DNA from: Pullichristensenella sp963930055
GTDB taxonomy: Bacteria > Bacillota > Clostridia > Christensenellales > Aristaeellaceae
Assembly (NCBI GenBank): GCA_963930055.1
Contig: CAWVKS010000001.1
Location: 186,001 to 250,000, forward strand
Reading direction: 5' to 3'
DNA length: 64,000 bases
The notes under the pieces: model-generated
Seen by the model: the letters and a program-made list of their open reading frames with translations, nothing else
Databases searched by the model: none
What the model was told of the DNA's origin: nothing
Translations under genes and position numbers: made by a program
In this document: piece after piece, positions 41,759 through 51,149 of the stretch
How the letters are laid out: the number at the start of each line of letters is the position of its first letter
How positions within the stretch are numbered: position 1 is the stretch's first letter

Positions 41759-42334
41759 ATGGAACAGCCGTTTGCGCTGATCCTGGCCTCGGCTTCGCCG
41801 CGCCGGCGCGAACTGCTCAGCCGCATGGGGTACGCCTTTGAGGTCTGCGCGCCGGACGTGGACGAGCACGTCGAGGGCCGCGCGGAGGATATCGTCAAAA
41901 CGCTGGCCGTGCGCAAGGCGCGCGCGGCGGCTTCGCATTACGCGCGGGGCGTCATCATCGCCTCGGACACGCTGGTCTCGCTGGAGGGAAGGCCCCTGGG
42001 CAAGCCCGCCGATGAAAACGAGGCGCACGCCATGCTGCGCGCCCTCTCGGGGCGGGCGCACGATGTCTTTACCGGCGTCTGCCTGCGCGACGCGGCCACG
42101 GGGCACGAGATGGTGGAGGAGGTCAAAACCGCCGTGCGCTTCCGCGAACTGACCGACGAGGAGATCTGGGATTATATACGCACCGGCGAGCCGATGGACA
42201 AGGCCGGCGCCTATGGCATACAGGGCGGCGCGGGTGCGTTCGTCGAGGGGCTGGACGGTTCCTTTGAAAACGTGATGGGCTTTCCCGTGGACGACGTGGA
42301 GCGCATGCTGCGCGCGTTCACGCGGGAGGGCTGA
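41759..42334 (+). CDS. maf: Maf-family nucleotide pyrophosphatase
   Basis: A 191-residue Maf protein hydrolysing non-canonical nucleoside triphosphates (dTTP/UTP group in typical members); overproduction blocks septation. Seen are LILASASPRRRELLSRMG, IIASDTLVSLEGRPLGKPAD and DKAGAYGIQGGAGAFVEGLD. Length is normal. It heads the mreBCD-mrdA-rodA operon, an arrangement known in many Gram-positive and other bacteria. Confidence 0.95.
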   Translation: MEQPFALILASASPRRRELLSRMGYAFEVCAPDVDEHVEGRAEDIVKTLAVRKARAAASHYARGVIIASDTLVSLEGRPLGKPADENEAHAMLRALSGRAHDVFTGVCLRDAATGHEMVEEVKTAVRFRELTDEEIWDYIRTGEPMDKAGAYGIQGGAGAFVEGLDGSFENVMGFPVDDVERMLRAFTREG

Positions 42335-42352
42335 CGAAGCGGAGGGGCGCAG

Positions 42353-43393
42353 ATGGGCGTTTTTTCATCCGGCGGCGTGGGCATCGACCTGGGTTCCGCC
42401 AATGTGACGATCTTCCTGGAGAGCGAGGGCGTGGTGCTGCGCGAGCCGAGCTATGTGCTCGCTTCGCGCGACGACCCGGACAACGTGCTCGCCTGCGGCC
42501 GCGACGCCCGGCAGATGCTGGGGCGCACGCCGCGCGCGGCGGTGCTCCTCTCCCCGGTGATGGACGGCGCGGTGGGCGATATAGACATGGCCGCCACGCT
42601 TTTGCGCGAGCTTTCGGAAAAGGCCATCGGCCGCCGCCGGGCGCTCGACCGCACGCGCGTGGTCGTCTCCATGGGCCTGGGCGTGACGCGCGTGGAGCGC
42701 GCGGCCCTGGAGGAGGCCGTCCGCTCGCTGGGCGCGCGGCGCGCGGCGCTGGTGCGCTCGTCCGTGGCGGCGGCCGTGGGCGCGGGCGTGCCCATCGCCG
42801 AGCCCAAGGGCGTGATGGTGGTCAACATCGGCGGCTCCACCACGGAGGTCGCCGTCCTTTCCATGAACGGCGTGGTCGCCTCGCGCGCGGCGCGCACGGG
42901 CGGCATGGCGCTGGACGAGGCCATCATCCGCTACATACGCAACGAAAAGGGGCTGGTCATCGGCCAGCGCACGGCGGAGGATCTGAAGATCGATATCGGC
43001 TCTGCCAAAGGCGAGGGCGATGAAAGCGCCGAGGACGTGCTTTTGCGCGGCCGCGACGTGCGCACGGGCAAGCCCTCCACGGTCAGCGTTTCCCCCAAGG
43101 ACGTCAACAGGGCCATCCTCCCGCCGCTTCAGACGCTGCTGGAAAACATCCGCGAGGCGTTTGAAAATACGCCGCCGGAGCTGGCGGCGGACATACTCGA
43201 GCGCGGCGTGTACCTTTCCGGGGGCGGCGCGCGGCTCGAGGGGCTGCGCGAGCGCCTGGGCGGGCTCCTGGGCATGCCCGTACACATGGGCGAATCGCCG
43301 GAGGACGACGTGGCCGCCGGCGCGGGCGCCATCGCCGCCGACGAGCGGCTGGCCGCCGACCTGCGGCGGTCGGGCTGCCTCATCGAGCTGTAA
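42353..43393 (+). CDS. mreB: Rod-shape-determining actin homologue MreB
   Basis: A 346-residue actin-fold ATPase that forms membrane filaments guiding lateral wall synthesis. ATP-site segments: VGIDLGSANVTIFLE (phosphate 1), VVNIGGSTTEVAVLSM (phosphate 2) and VYLSGGGARLEGL (adenosine). DIGSAKGEGDE and GLPV-like DVRTGKPSTV fit MreB. It differs somewhat from canonical MreB, for example SANV where DLGTANTL is usual, so an Mbl/MreBH-type paralogue is possible. It is 18 bases after maf. Confidence 0.93.
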   Translation: MGVFSSGGVGIDLGSANVTIFLESEGVVLREPSYVLASRDDPDNVLACGRDARQMLGRTPRAAVLLSPVMDGAVGDIDMAATLLRELSEKAIGRRRALDRTRVVVSMGLGVTRVERAALEEAVRSLGARRAALVRSSVAAAVGAGVPIAEPKGVMVVNIGGSTTEVAVLSMNGVVASRAARTGGMALDEAIIRYIRNEKGLVIGQRTAEDLKIDIGSAKGEGDESAEDVLLRGRDVRTGKPSTVSVSPKDVNRAILPPLQTLLENIREAFENTPPELAADILERGVYLSGGGARLEGLRERLGGLLGMPVHMGESPEDDVAAGAGAIAADERLAADLRRSGCLIEL

Positions 43394-43405
43394 GGGGAAC
43401 TGTTC

Positions 43406-44503
43406 ATGGCAAAGAAGAGCACGGGTCGCGCCTATTCCAAGGCGCAGGTGGAAAAACAGCGCCGCGCGCGCGGCAACGCTATCCGCCGGGCGATATTCGT
43501 CGTGGCGGTGCTGGCGATCGTGGTGCTGGCGGTGGTCTTTCTGGTGCTGCGCAGCGGCGAGGGCACGTCGGTGGGCGAAAACGCCATCGGCAGCGCGTTT
43601 TCCCCGCTGCAAAACGCCTTCAGTTCCGCCACCAGGTGGGTGCGCGACATCTTCCAGGGCTGGCGCAATTACGACGAACTGGAAGCCAATTACCAGGACC
43701 TGTTTTTGGAAAACCAGCAGCTCAGCCTGGAATTGCAGAGCGCCGAGGAAGCGCTTGCCGAAAACGAGCGCCTGCGCAGCCTCCTGGACGCGCAGAGCCG
43801 CTATGAGGAGCTCGACCCCATCTACGCGCGCGTCATTGCCCGCGACCCCGGCCAGTGGTTCGACACATTTTCCGTCAACCGCGGCACCAACGACGGCGTG
43901 GGCATCGGCATGGCGGTGGTCACCGGCGACGGCCTCGTGGGCCGCGTCTACGAGGCGGGGCTCAACTACGCCAAGGTGCTCACCATCATCGACTCGCGCA
44001 GCGCCGTCTCCTGCCTCATCGAGCGTACGCGCGACAACGGCGTGATGCGCGGCCAGATCACGGCCACGTCCGAAAGCCCGGAGTGCTACGTGAATTATGT
44101 GCAGAACATTGCCAACATCGTGCCGGGCGATACGCTCATCACCTCGGGCACGGATTCCCTGTATCCCAAGGGGCTGCTCATCGGCACCGTAACCGCCGTC
44201 AGCCGCGCCACGGATACCGCCGGCGGCTACGTCATCGCCATGCCCAGCGCGGATTTCCAGCACATTGAGGAAGTGCTGATCCTGCGCACGGTGGTGGAGA
44301 CGGACGAGGAAGAGGGCCTGCCCGTGGTGGCTACGTCCACGCCGGTGCCGCGGCCGATGGCCACGCCCGCGCCTTCCATGGCGGCGGACGAGCCGGAGAC
44401 GGGCGAGGACATCTTCGTGTTCCCCACGGCCATGCCCGAGGGCGGCGCCACCACCGGCCCCATCTACGAAGAACTGCCCGAGGATACCTGGGCCGAGAGC
44501 TGA
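43406..44503 (+). CDS. mreC: Rod-shape-determining protein MreC
   Basis: A 365-residue bitopic protein. A basic N-terminus, one transmembrane helix (AIFVVAVLAIVVLAVVFLVL), a coiled coil (about residues 90-130) and the MreC beta domain (ARDPGQWFDTFSVNRGTNDG, VGRVYEAGLNYAKVL, GDTLITSGTDSLYPKGLLIG) are seen. A Pro/Thr-rich extracellular tail follows. It activates PBP2-RodA. Located 12 bases after mreB. Confidence 0.95.
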   Translation: MAKKSTGRAYSKAQVEKQRRARGNAIRRAIFVVAVLAIVVLAVVFLVLRSGEGTSVGENAIGSAFSPLQNAFSSATRWVRDIFQGWRNYDELEANYQDLFLENQQLSLELQSAEEALAENERLRSLLDAQSRYEELDPIYARVIARDPGQWFDTFSVNRGTNDGVGIGMAVVTGDGLVGRVYEAGLNYAKVLTIIDSRSAVSCLIERTRDNGVMRGQITATSESPECYVNYVQNIANIVPGDTLITSGTDSLYPKGLLIGTVTAVSRATDTAGGYVIAMPSADFQHIEEVLILRTVVETDEEEGLPVVATSTPVPRPMATPAPSMAADEPETGEDIFVFPTAMPEGGATTGPIYEELPEDTWAES

Positions 44504-44533
44504 AACGGCAAAACAACCTGACAGAAAGGAGGG

Positions 44534-45088
44534 ATGGCCGTGCGCAGGCGCATACTGCCGGCAGTCCTCACGTTGCTTTCGCTGATGGTGGATACGTCGG
44601 TCATCCCCTTCCTCATCGAAAGCCCTTACATCGTCTCCCTGACGTTCATTACGGTGCTCGTCATGGGCGTGCACCTCGACCGCATGCACGGCATGCTCTA
44701 CGGCCTCATCGCCGGCCTTTTGCAGGATATACTGGTCGGCTATCAACTGGGGTTCAACACGTTCGTTTACATCATCCTCGGTTTCCTCGCCGGCCTCATC
44801 GCCTATGAGCCGGAGGGCGTGCGCGCCCGCAAGCGCCCCTCGCGCGTCTACATGCGCCGGGCGCTGACGTTCCTTGGCATGGCGCTGGTGCGCGAAGTGG
44901 CCATTTACGCCTATCAGTATTTCGGCACTGCCAGCATCGAGGGCATCTACTTTTTCAACATTGTCATCCGCACGCTGCTCACCGCCGCCTTGTGCATGCT
45001 GCTCGGCCCCCTGGAGGCCCGCATCGTGCAGGGCAGGGGGGCTCGTTATCGGCGCACATCCGCCAAACGGGAGGTGAAATCCTTTTGA
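44534..45088 (+). CDS. mreD: Rod-shape-determining membrane protein MreD
   Basis: A 184-residue membrane protein with five to six segments (VSLTFITVLVMGVHLDRMHG, GLIAGLLQDILVGYQLGFNT, IILGFLAGLIAYEPEGVRAR). The short length, G-rich middle and position after mreC identify MreD. The ATG at 44534 is very close to AAGGAGGG; GTG at 44540 has better spacing. It overlaps the PBP2 start by four bases. Confidence 0.9.
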   Translation: MAVRRRILPAVLTLLSLMVDTSVIPFLIESPYIVSLTFITVLVMGVHLDRMHGMLYGLIAGLLQDILVGYQLGFNTFVYIILGFLAGLIAYEPEGVRARKRPSRVYMRRALTFLGMALVREVAIYAYQYFGTASIEGIYFFNIVIRTLLTAALCMLLGPLEARIVQGRGARYRRTSAKREVKSF

Positions 45089-47613
45089 GGCCATACAGAA
45101 ACCGCGTGCTCATCGTCTGTCTCTTGCTTTTGCTCGCCTTTACGGCGGTGTTCTTCCGTCTGGACAGCCTGATGATCGACGGGCAGGAGGCGTCCGCCGC
45201 CCGCGCCACATCGCGTTCGACCAAGACGCTGTCGGTCACGGGCATGCGCGGCACCATCTACGACGTCAACATGACCCCGCTGGCCTACGACCGGCGCAGT
45301 TACAATGTAACTTTCTACCGCGACCCCTCGCGCAGCTCTGCGGAGGACCGCAAGGGCTACACGCGCTCGATTCTCAAGACCATCCAGCTGGTGGAATCCA
45401 ACGGCAAATCCACCATCACCGAGTTCTGGCTGAAAAAGGATGAAAACGGTGTGTGGCGCTTTTCCACCAATTCCACCTCGGAGAGCGTCAACGCCACCCG
45501 CGAGAGCCAGTGGCGCGCCAATTTCTATCTTACCAACACGCCCGAGGAACAGCTCTTCGACGCGCTTTTGGAAAAATACCTGATCGTGGACGTATTGCGC
45601 GAGGAGATCGCCGAGGAACAGGGCGCGCAGGCCGCCGCCCAGCTCACGGATAAGGACATCGTCGAGCAATACGAGGACATGATCGTGAAGATACTCGCCA
45701 TCTGGCAGACTTCGCGCATGAACAACTACAACTCCCGCCCCGTGGCCATCGCCTACGACGTCGGCTTTGAGACCGTCTCGGAGATCGAGGCGCGCTCCAT
45801 GGAGCTGGACGGCATGTCCGCCGAGGAAAGCTCCACCCGCGTCTACCCGCAAGGCTATACCGCCGCCCACGCCGTAGGCTATGTGGGGCGCATCAACTCC
45901 CAGAGCGACATGGAGGAATACACCGCCAAGGGCTATCCCAGCGACGCCACCGTGGGCGTTTCCGGCATCGAAAAATCCATGGAGGATCAGCTCTCGCCCT
46001 ACGTGTCCTACCGCCAGGGCGAGCGCGTGGTGGAGATCGACACGCGCGGCAAGATCGTGCGCGAGATCTCCTACACCGCCCCTGTGGACGGCAATTCCGT
46101 GGTTCTGACCATCGACTCCGACTTGCAGGACGTGATGCGTGAGGCCCTGCAGGAGGCCATTGACGACATCAACTACCAGCAGCGCCAGGTGATGGCCGGC
46201 TCGAGCTGGCAGCGCCGCAACGCCTCGGAGCTGGCCCGCTACGAGGACATGGGCCACGAGGTGCAGTTGGCCGAGTCCGGCGCCATTGTGGCCATGGATC
46301 CCAACTCCGGCCGCGTGCTGGGATATGTGAGTTTGCCGGACTACGACCTTTCCATCTTCGAGGGCGGCAGCGTCGATTCCGGCGCCTGGGCGCAGATACT
46401 TGCCGACGACAACAACCCGCTCTTCGACCGCGCCATCAGCGCCAAGGACGCCCCCGGATCCACCTTCAAGCTCTGCACGGCGCTGGCGGGCCTGGCCTCC
46501 GGCAACCTCGGGAAAGACGAGCGCATCAGCGACGAAGGCCCCTTTGACAAGACGGACACGGCCAATCCCGCCAAGTGCTGGACGACGCACATCGAGAACC
46601 ACCAGAACCAGACTGTGGTGGAGGGCCTTTCCAACTCCTGCAACTATTTCTTCTACGAAGTCAGTTTCCGCACCGGCGCGCAGACGCTCAACGAATGGGC
46701 GGCGGCGCTGGGCCTCACCTCGCGTACGAACATCGAGCTGCCCGGCGAATCCACCAGCTTCGTCGGCAACCAGGACGCCCTCTACGACCCGGATGTGGCC
46801 ATCGAGGACCAGATGACCACCAAGCCCATGGTCGTGGCCACCGCCCTGCGCAACCTCATCGCCCAGATCGGCGAGGAGCGCAACATCGAATACGACGAAG
46901 AGCGCGTGGACGAAGTGGTGAAAAAGCTGATGGACATCGCCGTGAGCTACGACAACCGCTCCGAATGGAACGCGCCCATCCGCGAAGTGCTGGTCTACGA
47001 CCTCAACCTGCCGGTGCAGTACATCTCTTCCAACTACCTGGGCAACACCGTGGCCAGTTACATCGCCGACCTCTACTGGACGCCCAACGAGACCATCATG
47101 CTCGGCATCGGCCAGTCCATCACCCAGATCACGCCCATCGCCGCGGCGCGCTACGTGTCCGCCATAGCCAACGGCGGCACGGTCTACGACGCGCAGATCA
47201 TCGACAAGATCATCGCCCCGGACGGCGCCGTGGTGGTGGACAAGGAGCCGGTCGTCGCCAACCAGATCGTCACCGACCCGGAGTATTTCGAGCTCATCCA
47301 GGAAGGCATGGACAACGTGACCTCCGTCGAAAACGACGGTACCGCCGCCGAGCAGTTCAAAAACTCCAAGTACCCCATCGCCGCCAAGACAGGCACCTCG
47401 CAGCGCACCGAGATCGACGTGGAAAACAACTCCTGGCTGGTGTGCTACGCACCGGTGGACGACCCGAAGATCGCCGTCGTGGTCTACATACAGAACGGCT
47501 ACGCCGGCGCGCGCTCTGCCAGCGCCGCCATTGAGACCATCACCTATTACCTCGACAACTACGGCGGCTATGAATCCACCGCGTCGGCGACGGAGTTCTC
47601 CCTCGCCGACTGA
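45085..47613 (+). CDS. mrdA: Penicillin-binding protein 2 (elongation transpeptidase)
   Basis: A large class B PBP of 842 residues that cross-links peptidoglycan for cell elongation. An N-terminal membrane anchor (VLIVCLLLLLAFTAVFFRL) precedes the dimerisation domain (TGMRGTIYDVNMTPLAYDRR). The transpeptidase motifs are SxxK in APGSTFKL, SxN in SNSCN and KTG in AAKTGTSQ. The N-terminal half is longer than in most PBP2 proteins (family about 600-720). It starts with TTG at 45085, overlapping the mreD stop (TTGA), with GGAGG nine bases upstream; that rare start may limit expression. Confidence 0.95.
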   Translation: MRPYRNRVLIVCLLLLLAFTAVFFRLDSLMIDGQEASAARATSRSTKTLSVTGMRGTIYDVNMTPLAYDRRSYNVTFYRDPSRSSAEDRKGYTRSILKTIQLVESNGKSTITEFWLKKDENGVWRFSTNSTSESVNATRESQWRANFYLTNTPEEQLFDALLEKYLIVDVLREEIAEEQGAQAAAQLTDKDIVEQYEDMIVKILAIWQTSRMNNYNSRPVAIAYDVGFETVSEIEARSMELDGMSAEESSTRVYPQGYTAAHAVGYVGRINSQSDMEEYTAKGYPSDATVGVSGIEKSMEDQLSPYVSYRQGERVVEIDTRGKIVREISYTAPVDGNSVVLTIDSDLQDVMREALQEAIDDINYQQRQVMAGSSWQRRNASELARYEDMGHEVQLAESGAIVAMDPNSGRVLGYVSLPDYDLSIFEGGSVDSGAWAQILADDNNPLFDRAISAKDAPGSTFKLCTALAGLASGNLGKDERISDEGPFDKTDTANPAKCWTTHIENHQNQTVVEGLSNSCNYFFYEVSFRTGAQTLNEWAAALGLTSRTNIELPGESTSFVGNQDALYDPDVAIEDQMTTKPMVVATALRNLIAQIGEERNIEYDEERVDEVVKKLMDIAVSYDNRSEWNAPIREVLVYDLNLPVQYISSNYLGNTVASYIADLYWTPNETIMLGIGQSITQITPIAAARYVSAIANGGTVYDAQIIDKIIAPDGAVVVDKEPVVANQIVTDPEYFELIQEGMDNVTSVENDGTAAEQFKNSKYPIAAKTGTSQRTEIDVENNSWLVCYAPVDDPKIAVVVYIQNGYAGARSASAAIETITYYLDNYGGYESTASATEFSLAD

Positions 47614-47630
47614 CGCAAAGGAGCCAAGCA

Positions 47631-48866
47631 ATGCGGGAAAAGTTCGCGGCGCTGGTCAAGCAACTGCGCCTGAACCGGTTCGACCGGAGCCTGATGCGCT
47701 ACTTTGACTGGCCGTTGTTTTTGAACGTGCTCGTGATCGCGCTGTTCGGCGTGGTGTGTATTTTCTCTGCCACCACCACATCCGTCACCGAAACGCCCTC
47801 CACCATCATGGAAATGCTGGAAACGCAGCCGGTCACCTACGCGCGCCTGCAGCTGGTGTGGCTGGGCGTGGGCATCGTGGCGATGATGGCCATCATCTAC
47901 TTTGGCTACGACCTCTACGGCCACTACGCCAACACATTCTACGTGCTCAACATACTCCTACTGGTCATCGTGTTGGGCATGGAGGCCGGCCGCGGCGGCA
48001 TGACTGCCTTCTTCACCTGGGGCTCTGGCTCGGAGCGAACGTTCCAGCCCTCGGAAGTCGGCAAGATCGCCATGATCATCGCCTTTGCCAAGGCGTTTTC
48101 CGTGCGCGTGAAGCCGGTGATGACCGTGCGCGACCTTCTGCCCCTGATCGTCTACATGGCCATACCGCTTTTGCTCATCATCGCCCAGCCGGACGTGGGC
48201 ACGGCGCTGGTGTACCTGGCGGTGTTCTGCATCATGGTGTTCGTCTCGGGCACGAACTACAAATTGATCCTCGGCGTGCTCGCCTGCGCGGTGCTGCTCA
48301 TCATCCCCGTGTGGACGTTTATGAATGCCACGGACAGCTTCCGCCTCATGCGCATACTCATCTGGCTCGACCCCGAGAGTTACCCGGACGAGGCGCGCCA
48401 GGTCATCAACGCCGGCATCGCCGTGGGCCGCGGCGGCCTCTGGGGGCAGGGCGTCGTCTCCCCCGGCAGCTACGCCTCCCTCGGCTACATCTCCGACGAC
48501 CACACGGACTTCATCTTCGCCGTCTGCTGCGAGAGCTTCGGCATGGTCGGCGCCTGCGTGCTCGTCGCGCTGTACATGCTGTTGCTCGGCCGCCTGTTCT
48601 ACCTGGCCCTGCGCGTGCAGGATTCCTACGGCTCCTATCTCATCATCGGCGTGGCTTCGATGCTTTTGTTCCACATCGTCGAAAACATCTGCATGGTCGT
48701 CGGCCTTTTGCCGGTCACGGGCATCCCCCTGCCGTTCATGAGCTATGGAGGCTCGAACATGATCACCAACATGCTGGGCATCGGCCTGGTGATGAACGTG
48801 GTCATGCGCTCGCGCAGCCGCGAACACAAAAACCGTATTATCACCAGCCGCGAAGTGCGGCTCTAG
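47631..48866 (+). CDS. rodA: RodA peptidoglycan glycosyltransferase (SEDS)
   Basis: A 411-residue SEDS-family membrane enzyme with about ten segments, polymerising lipid II together with PBP2. Seen are the first membrane segment VLVIALFGVVCIFSA, QPSEVGKIAMIIAFAK, LLIIAQPDVGTALVYLAVF with the catalytic Asp region, GVVSPGSYASLGYISDDHTD and PLPFMSYGGSNMITNMLGIG. It is the last gene of the operon and is followed by a terminator. Confidence 0.95.
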   Translation: MREKFAALVKQLRLNRFDRSLMRYFDWPLFLNVLVIALFGVVCIFSATTTSVTETPSTIMEMLETQPVTYARLQLVWLGVGIVAMMAIIYFGYDLYGHYANTFYVLNILLLVIVLGMEAGRGGMTAFFTWGSGSERTFQPSEVGKIAMIIAFAKAFSVRVKPVMTVRDLLPLIVYMAIPLLLIIAQPDVGTALVYLAVFCIMVFVSGTNYKLILGVLACAVLLIIPVWTFMNATDSFRLMRILIWLDPESYPDEARQVINAGIAVGRGGLWGQGVVSPGSYASLGYISDDHTDFIFAVCCESFGMVGACVLVALYMLLLGRLFYLALRVQDSYGSYLIIGVASMLLFHIVENICMVVGLLPVTGIPLPFMSYGGSNMITNMLGIGLVMNVVMRSRSREHKNRIITSREVRL

Positions 48867-48876
48867 GGCAAAACGC

Positions 48877-48912
48877 AAGGCCCGGCGAAGGCAGATCCGC
48901 CCGCCGGGCCTT
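48877..48912 (+). terminator. Terminator of the mre-rod operon
   Basis: AAGGCCCGGC (48,877-48,886) and GCCGGGCCTT (48,903-48,912), a perfect 10-bp stem ending in TTT. Confidence 0.85.
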
Positions 48913-48920
48913 TGCATACA

Positions 48921-48957
48921 CAAAAAACGTCCCGCGAAAGCACAGCTTCCGCGGGAC
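48921..48957 (-). terminator. thrS terminator
   Basis: On the minus strand GTCCCGCG and CGCGGGAC (48,950-48,957 and 48,929-48,936) form a stem followed by GTTTTTTG. Confidence 0.9.
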
Positions 48958-48973
48958 ATGTTGCTTTCTGGGT

Positions 48974-50875
48974 TTAGAAGATGGCGCGGGTGCGCACTTC
49001 CTCTTTCATGCGCGCGATGAGCTCGTCCGCCGTCATCGAGCCGATGCTGTCGCGCTGGCCGCGTACGCTCACCGCCGCGGTGCCTTCGGCGGCTTCCTTG
49101 TCGCCCAGCACCAGCATGTAGGGGATCTTCATCACGCGCGCCTCGCGCAGCTTGAAGCCGATCTTCTCGTTGCGCAGGTCGATCTCCGTGCGGATGCCGG
49201 TGTCCTCCAGCGCCTTCTGCAGCTTGAGGGCGGCCTCGTCGGCGCGGTCGGTGATGGTGAGTATCTTCGCCTGCACCGGCGCCAGCCACAGCGGGAACGC
49301 GCCGGCGAAGTGCTCGGTGAGTATGCCGATGAAGCGCTCGATGGAGCCGAACACCACGCGGTGGATCATCACCGGGCGATGCTTCTCGCCGTCCGGCCCG
49401 ATGTAGGAAAGGTCAAAGCGCTCGGGCAGGTTCATGTCCAGCTGGATGGTGCCGCACTGCCAGGTGCGGCCGATGGAATCCTCGAGGTGGAAGTCGATCT
49501 TCGGGCCGTAGAAGGCGCCGTCGCCCTCGTTGACCACGTAGTCCACGCCCAAATCGTCCAGCGCGCCCTGCAAGCCGTCGGTGGCCTGCTCCCACATCTC
49601 GTCCGTGCCGATGGAGTTCTCCGGGCGGGTGGACAGCTCGACGTGGTACTTGAAGCCGAATACGGAATAGACCTCGTCGATGAGGTTGTATACGCCCTTG
49701 ATCTCGTCGCGGATCTGCTCCGGGGTCATAAAGATGTGGGCGTCGTCCTGCGTGAAGCAGCGCACGCGCATCAGCCCGTGCAGCGCGCCGGAGAGCTCGT
49801 GGCGGTGGACAAGCCCCAGTTCGCCGGAGCGGATGGGCAGGTCGCGGTAGCTCCACATGCGGCGCTTGTAGACGAGTATGCCGCCGGGGCAGTTCATCGG
49901 CTTGATGGCAAAGTCCTCGTCGTCGATCCTGGTGGTGTACATGTTCTCCTGATAGTGGTCCCAGTGGCCGGACTGCTCCCAGAGCTTGCGGCTCAAAATC
50001 ATCGGCGTCTTGATCTCCTCATAGCCGGCCTTGCGGTGGATCTCGCGCCAGTAGTCCTCCAGGAGGTTGCGCAAAATCATGCCCTTGGGGAAGAAGAAGG
50101 GGAAGCCGGGGCCTTCGTCGAGGATGTCGAACAGATCGAGCTGGCGGCCCAATTTGCGGTGGTCGCGCTTCTTGGCCTCCTCAAGGCGCTGCACATAGGC
50201 GTCCAGATCCTCGCGGCTGGTGAAGGCCGTGCCGTAGATGCGCTGCAGCATCTTGTTTTTCTCGTTGCCGCGCCAGTACGCGCCGGCGATGGACATCAAT
50301 TTGAAGGCCTTGATGCGGCCCGTGGAGGGCAGGTGCGGCCCGGCGCACAGGTCGGTGAAACCCTCCTGTTTGTAGAAGGAGATAACGCTGCCCTCGGGCA
50401 GGTCGTTGATGAGCTCCACCTTGTACGGCTCGTCCTTCATAAGCTCCAGCGCCTCCTCGCGGGGCAGCTCGAAGCGCTCCAATTTGGAGTTCTTCTTGAT
50501 GATGCGGCTCATTTCCTTTTCCACGTCCTTGAGGAATTCGGGAGTGAAGGGCTCGTCCACATCAAAGTCGTAGTAAAAGCCGTTGTCAATGGCCGGGCCG
50601 ATGGCCAGCTTCGCCTCCGGGCGCAGGGCCTTGACCGCCTGCGCCAGCACATGGCTGGCGGTGTGGCGCAGCGTCCAGCGCCCGTCGGGGTCGTCGAAGG
50701 CGACAAATTCCACCTCGCCGTCGCCCGGCAGCGGCTCCATCAGCGAGATGAGCTTGCCGTTGTGGCGCGCTACCAGCGCTTCCTTTTTTACTTCCTTGGG
50801 CAGCTTTTCCAGCACGTCCAGCGCGCTCGCGCCCGCGGCAAATTCCATTTCCTGACCGTTGATGACCAGCTTCAT
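48974..50875 (-). CDS. thrS: Threonyl-tRNA synthetase
   Basis: A 633-residue class II synthetase. An N-terminal TGS domain (MKLVINGQEMEFAAG, residues 1-62) precedes the editing domain with RHTASHVLAQAV and CAGPH. The catalytic core has MNCPGGILVYKRR and the motif 3 region FGSIERFIGILTEHFAGAFP. The anticodon-binding domain includes TDRADEAALKLQKALED. ATG at 50875 follows GGGAGG. It is regulated by a T-box leader. Length is normal. Confidence 0.98.
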   Translation of the reverse strand: MKLVINGQEMEFAAGASALDVLEKLPKEVKKEALVARHNGKLISLMEPLPGDGEVEFVAFDDPDGRWTLRHTASHVLAQAVKALRPEAKLAIGPAIDNGFYYDFDVDEPFTPEFLKDVEKEMSRIIKKNSKLERFELPREEALELMKDEPYKVELINDLPEGSVISFYKQEGFTDLCAGPHLPSTGRIKAFKLMSIAGAYWRGNEKNKMLQRIYGTAFTSREDLDAYVQRLEEAKKRDHRKLGRQLDLFDILDEGPGFPFFFPKGMILRNLLEDYWREIHRKAGYEEIKTPMILSRKLWEQSGHWDHYQENMYTTRIDDEDFAIKPMNCPGGILVYKRRMWSYRDLPIRSGELGLVHRHELSGALHGLMRVRCFTQDDAHIFMTPEQIRDEIKGVYNLIDEVYSVFGFKYHVELSTRPENSIGTDEMWEQATDGLQGALDDLGVDYVVNEGDGAFYGPKIDFHLEDSIGRTWQCGTIQLDMNLPERFDLSYIGPDGEKHRPVMIHRVVFGSIERFIGILTEHFAGAFPLWLAPVQAKILTITDRADEAALKLQKALEDTGIRTEIDLRNEKIGFKLREARVMKIPYMLVLGDKEAAEGTAAVSVRGQRDSIGSMTADELIARMKEEVRTRAIF

Positions 50876-50887
50876 CTTCCTACCTCC

Positions 50888-51099
50888 CAAAAAATCAGGC
50901 CCGTCCCGCGAAGGGACGAGCCGGAAGCCCGTGGTTCCACCCAACTTGTGTCTTGATGGGGCTGTATCGCGCCCCGCGCGCCGCCAGTCGGTGGGTGGTA
51001 GGCCGTCCGCGTGGGCGAAGCGCGCTCGCAGCCTATGGCGCGCCCTCTCTGCCGCTTCGTTTGAACAGCCCATGTCCCCGTCATTCCGACGGTATCTTT
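50888..51099 (-). promoter_or_regulatory. T-box leader of thrS
   Basis: The T-box sequence GGGTGGAACCACGGG is the complement of 50,928-50,942. The variable bulge base is A, predicting a U discriminator on the cognate tRNA. A terminator follows: GGCTCGTCCC pairs with GGGACGGGCC (one G-U), then TGA and six T, just before the thrS ribosome-binding site. The specifier loop was not resolved. Confidence 0.9.
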
Positions 51100-51105
51100 G
51101 AAAAT

Positions 51106-51134
51106 AGTATAGTTTCCGCGCCCGCCGCTGTCAA
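51106..51134 (-). promoter_or_regulatory. thrS promoter
   Basis: TTGACA (complement of 51,129-51,134), 17-bp spacer, TATACT (complement of 51,106-51,111), just after the VanZ-like gene stop. Confidence 0.85.
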
Positions 51135-51149
51135 GCGCGGGCACAAGAT

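Noticed and set aside
42365..47631. Very long open frames opposite the mre operon and PBP2 (minus strand, around 860-910 codons)
   Set aside because: GC-rich coding sequence creates open complementary frames. The + strand frames carry all family motifs, and the opposite frames have low-complexity His/Ala/Gly/Arg sequence with no domain.
47756..50956. 1,066-codon + strand frame across rodA end and thrS
   Set aside because: It overlaps rodA in another frame and is antisense to thrS, passing through two terminators. It is a shadow frame.
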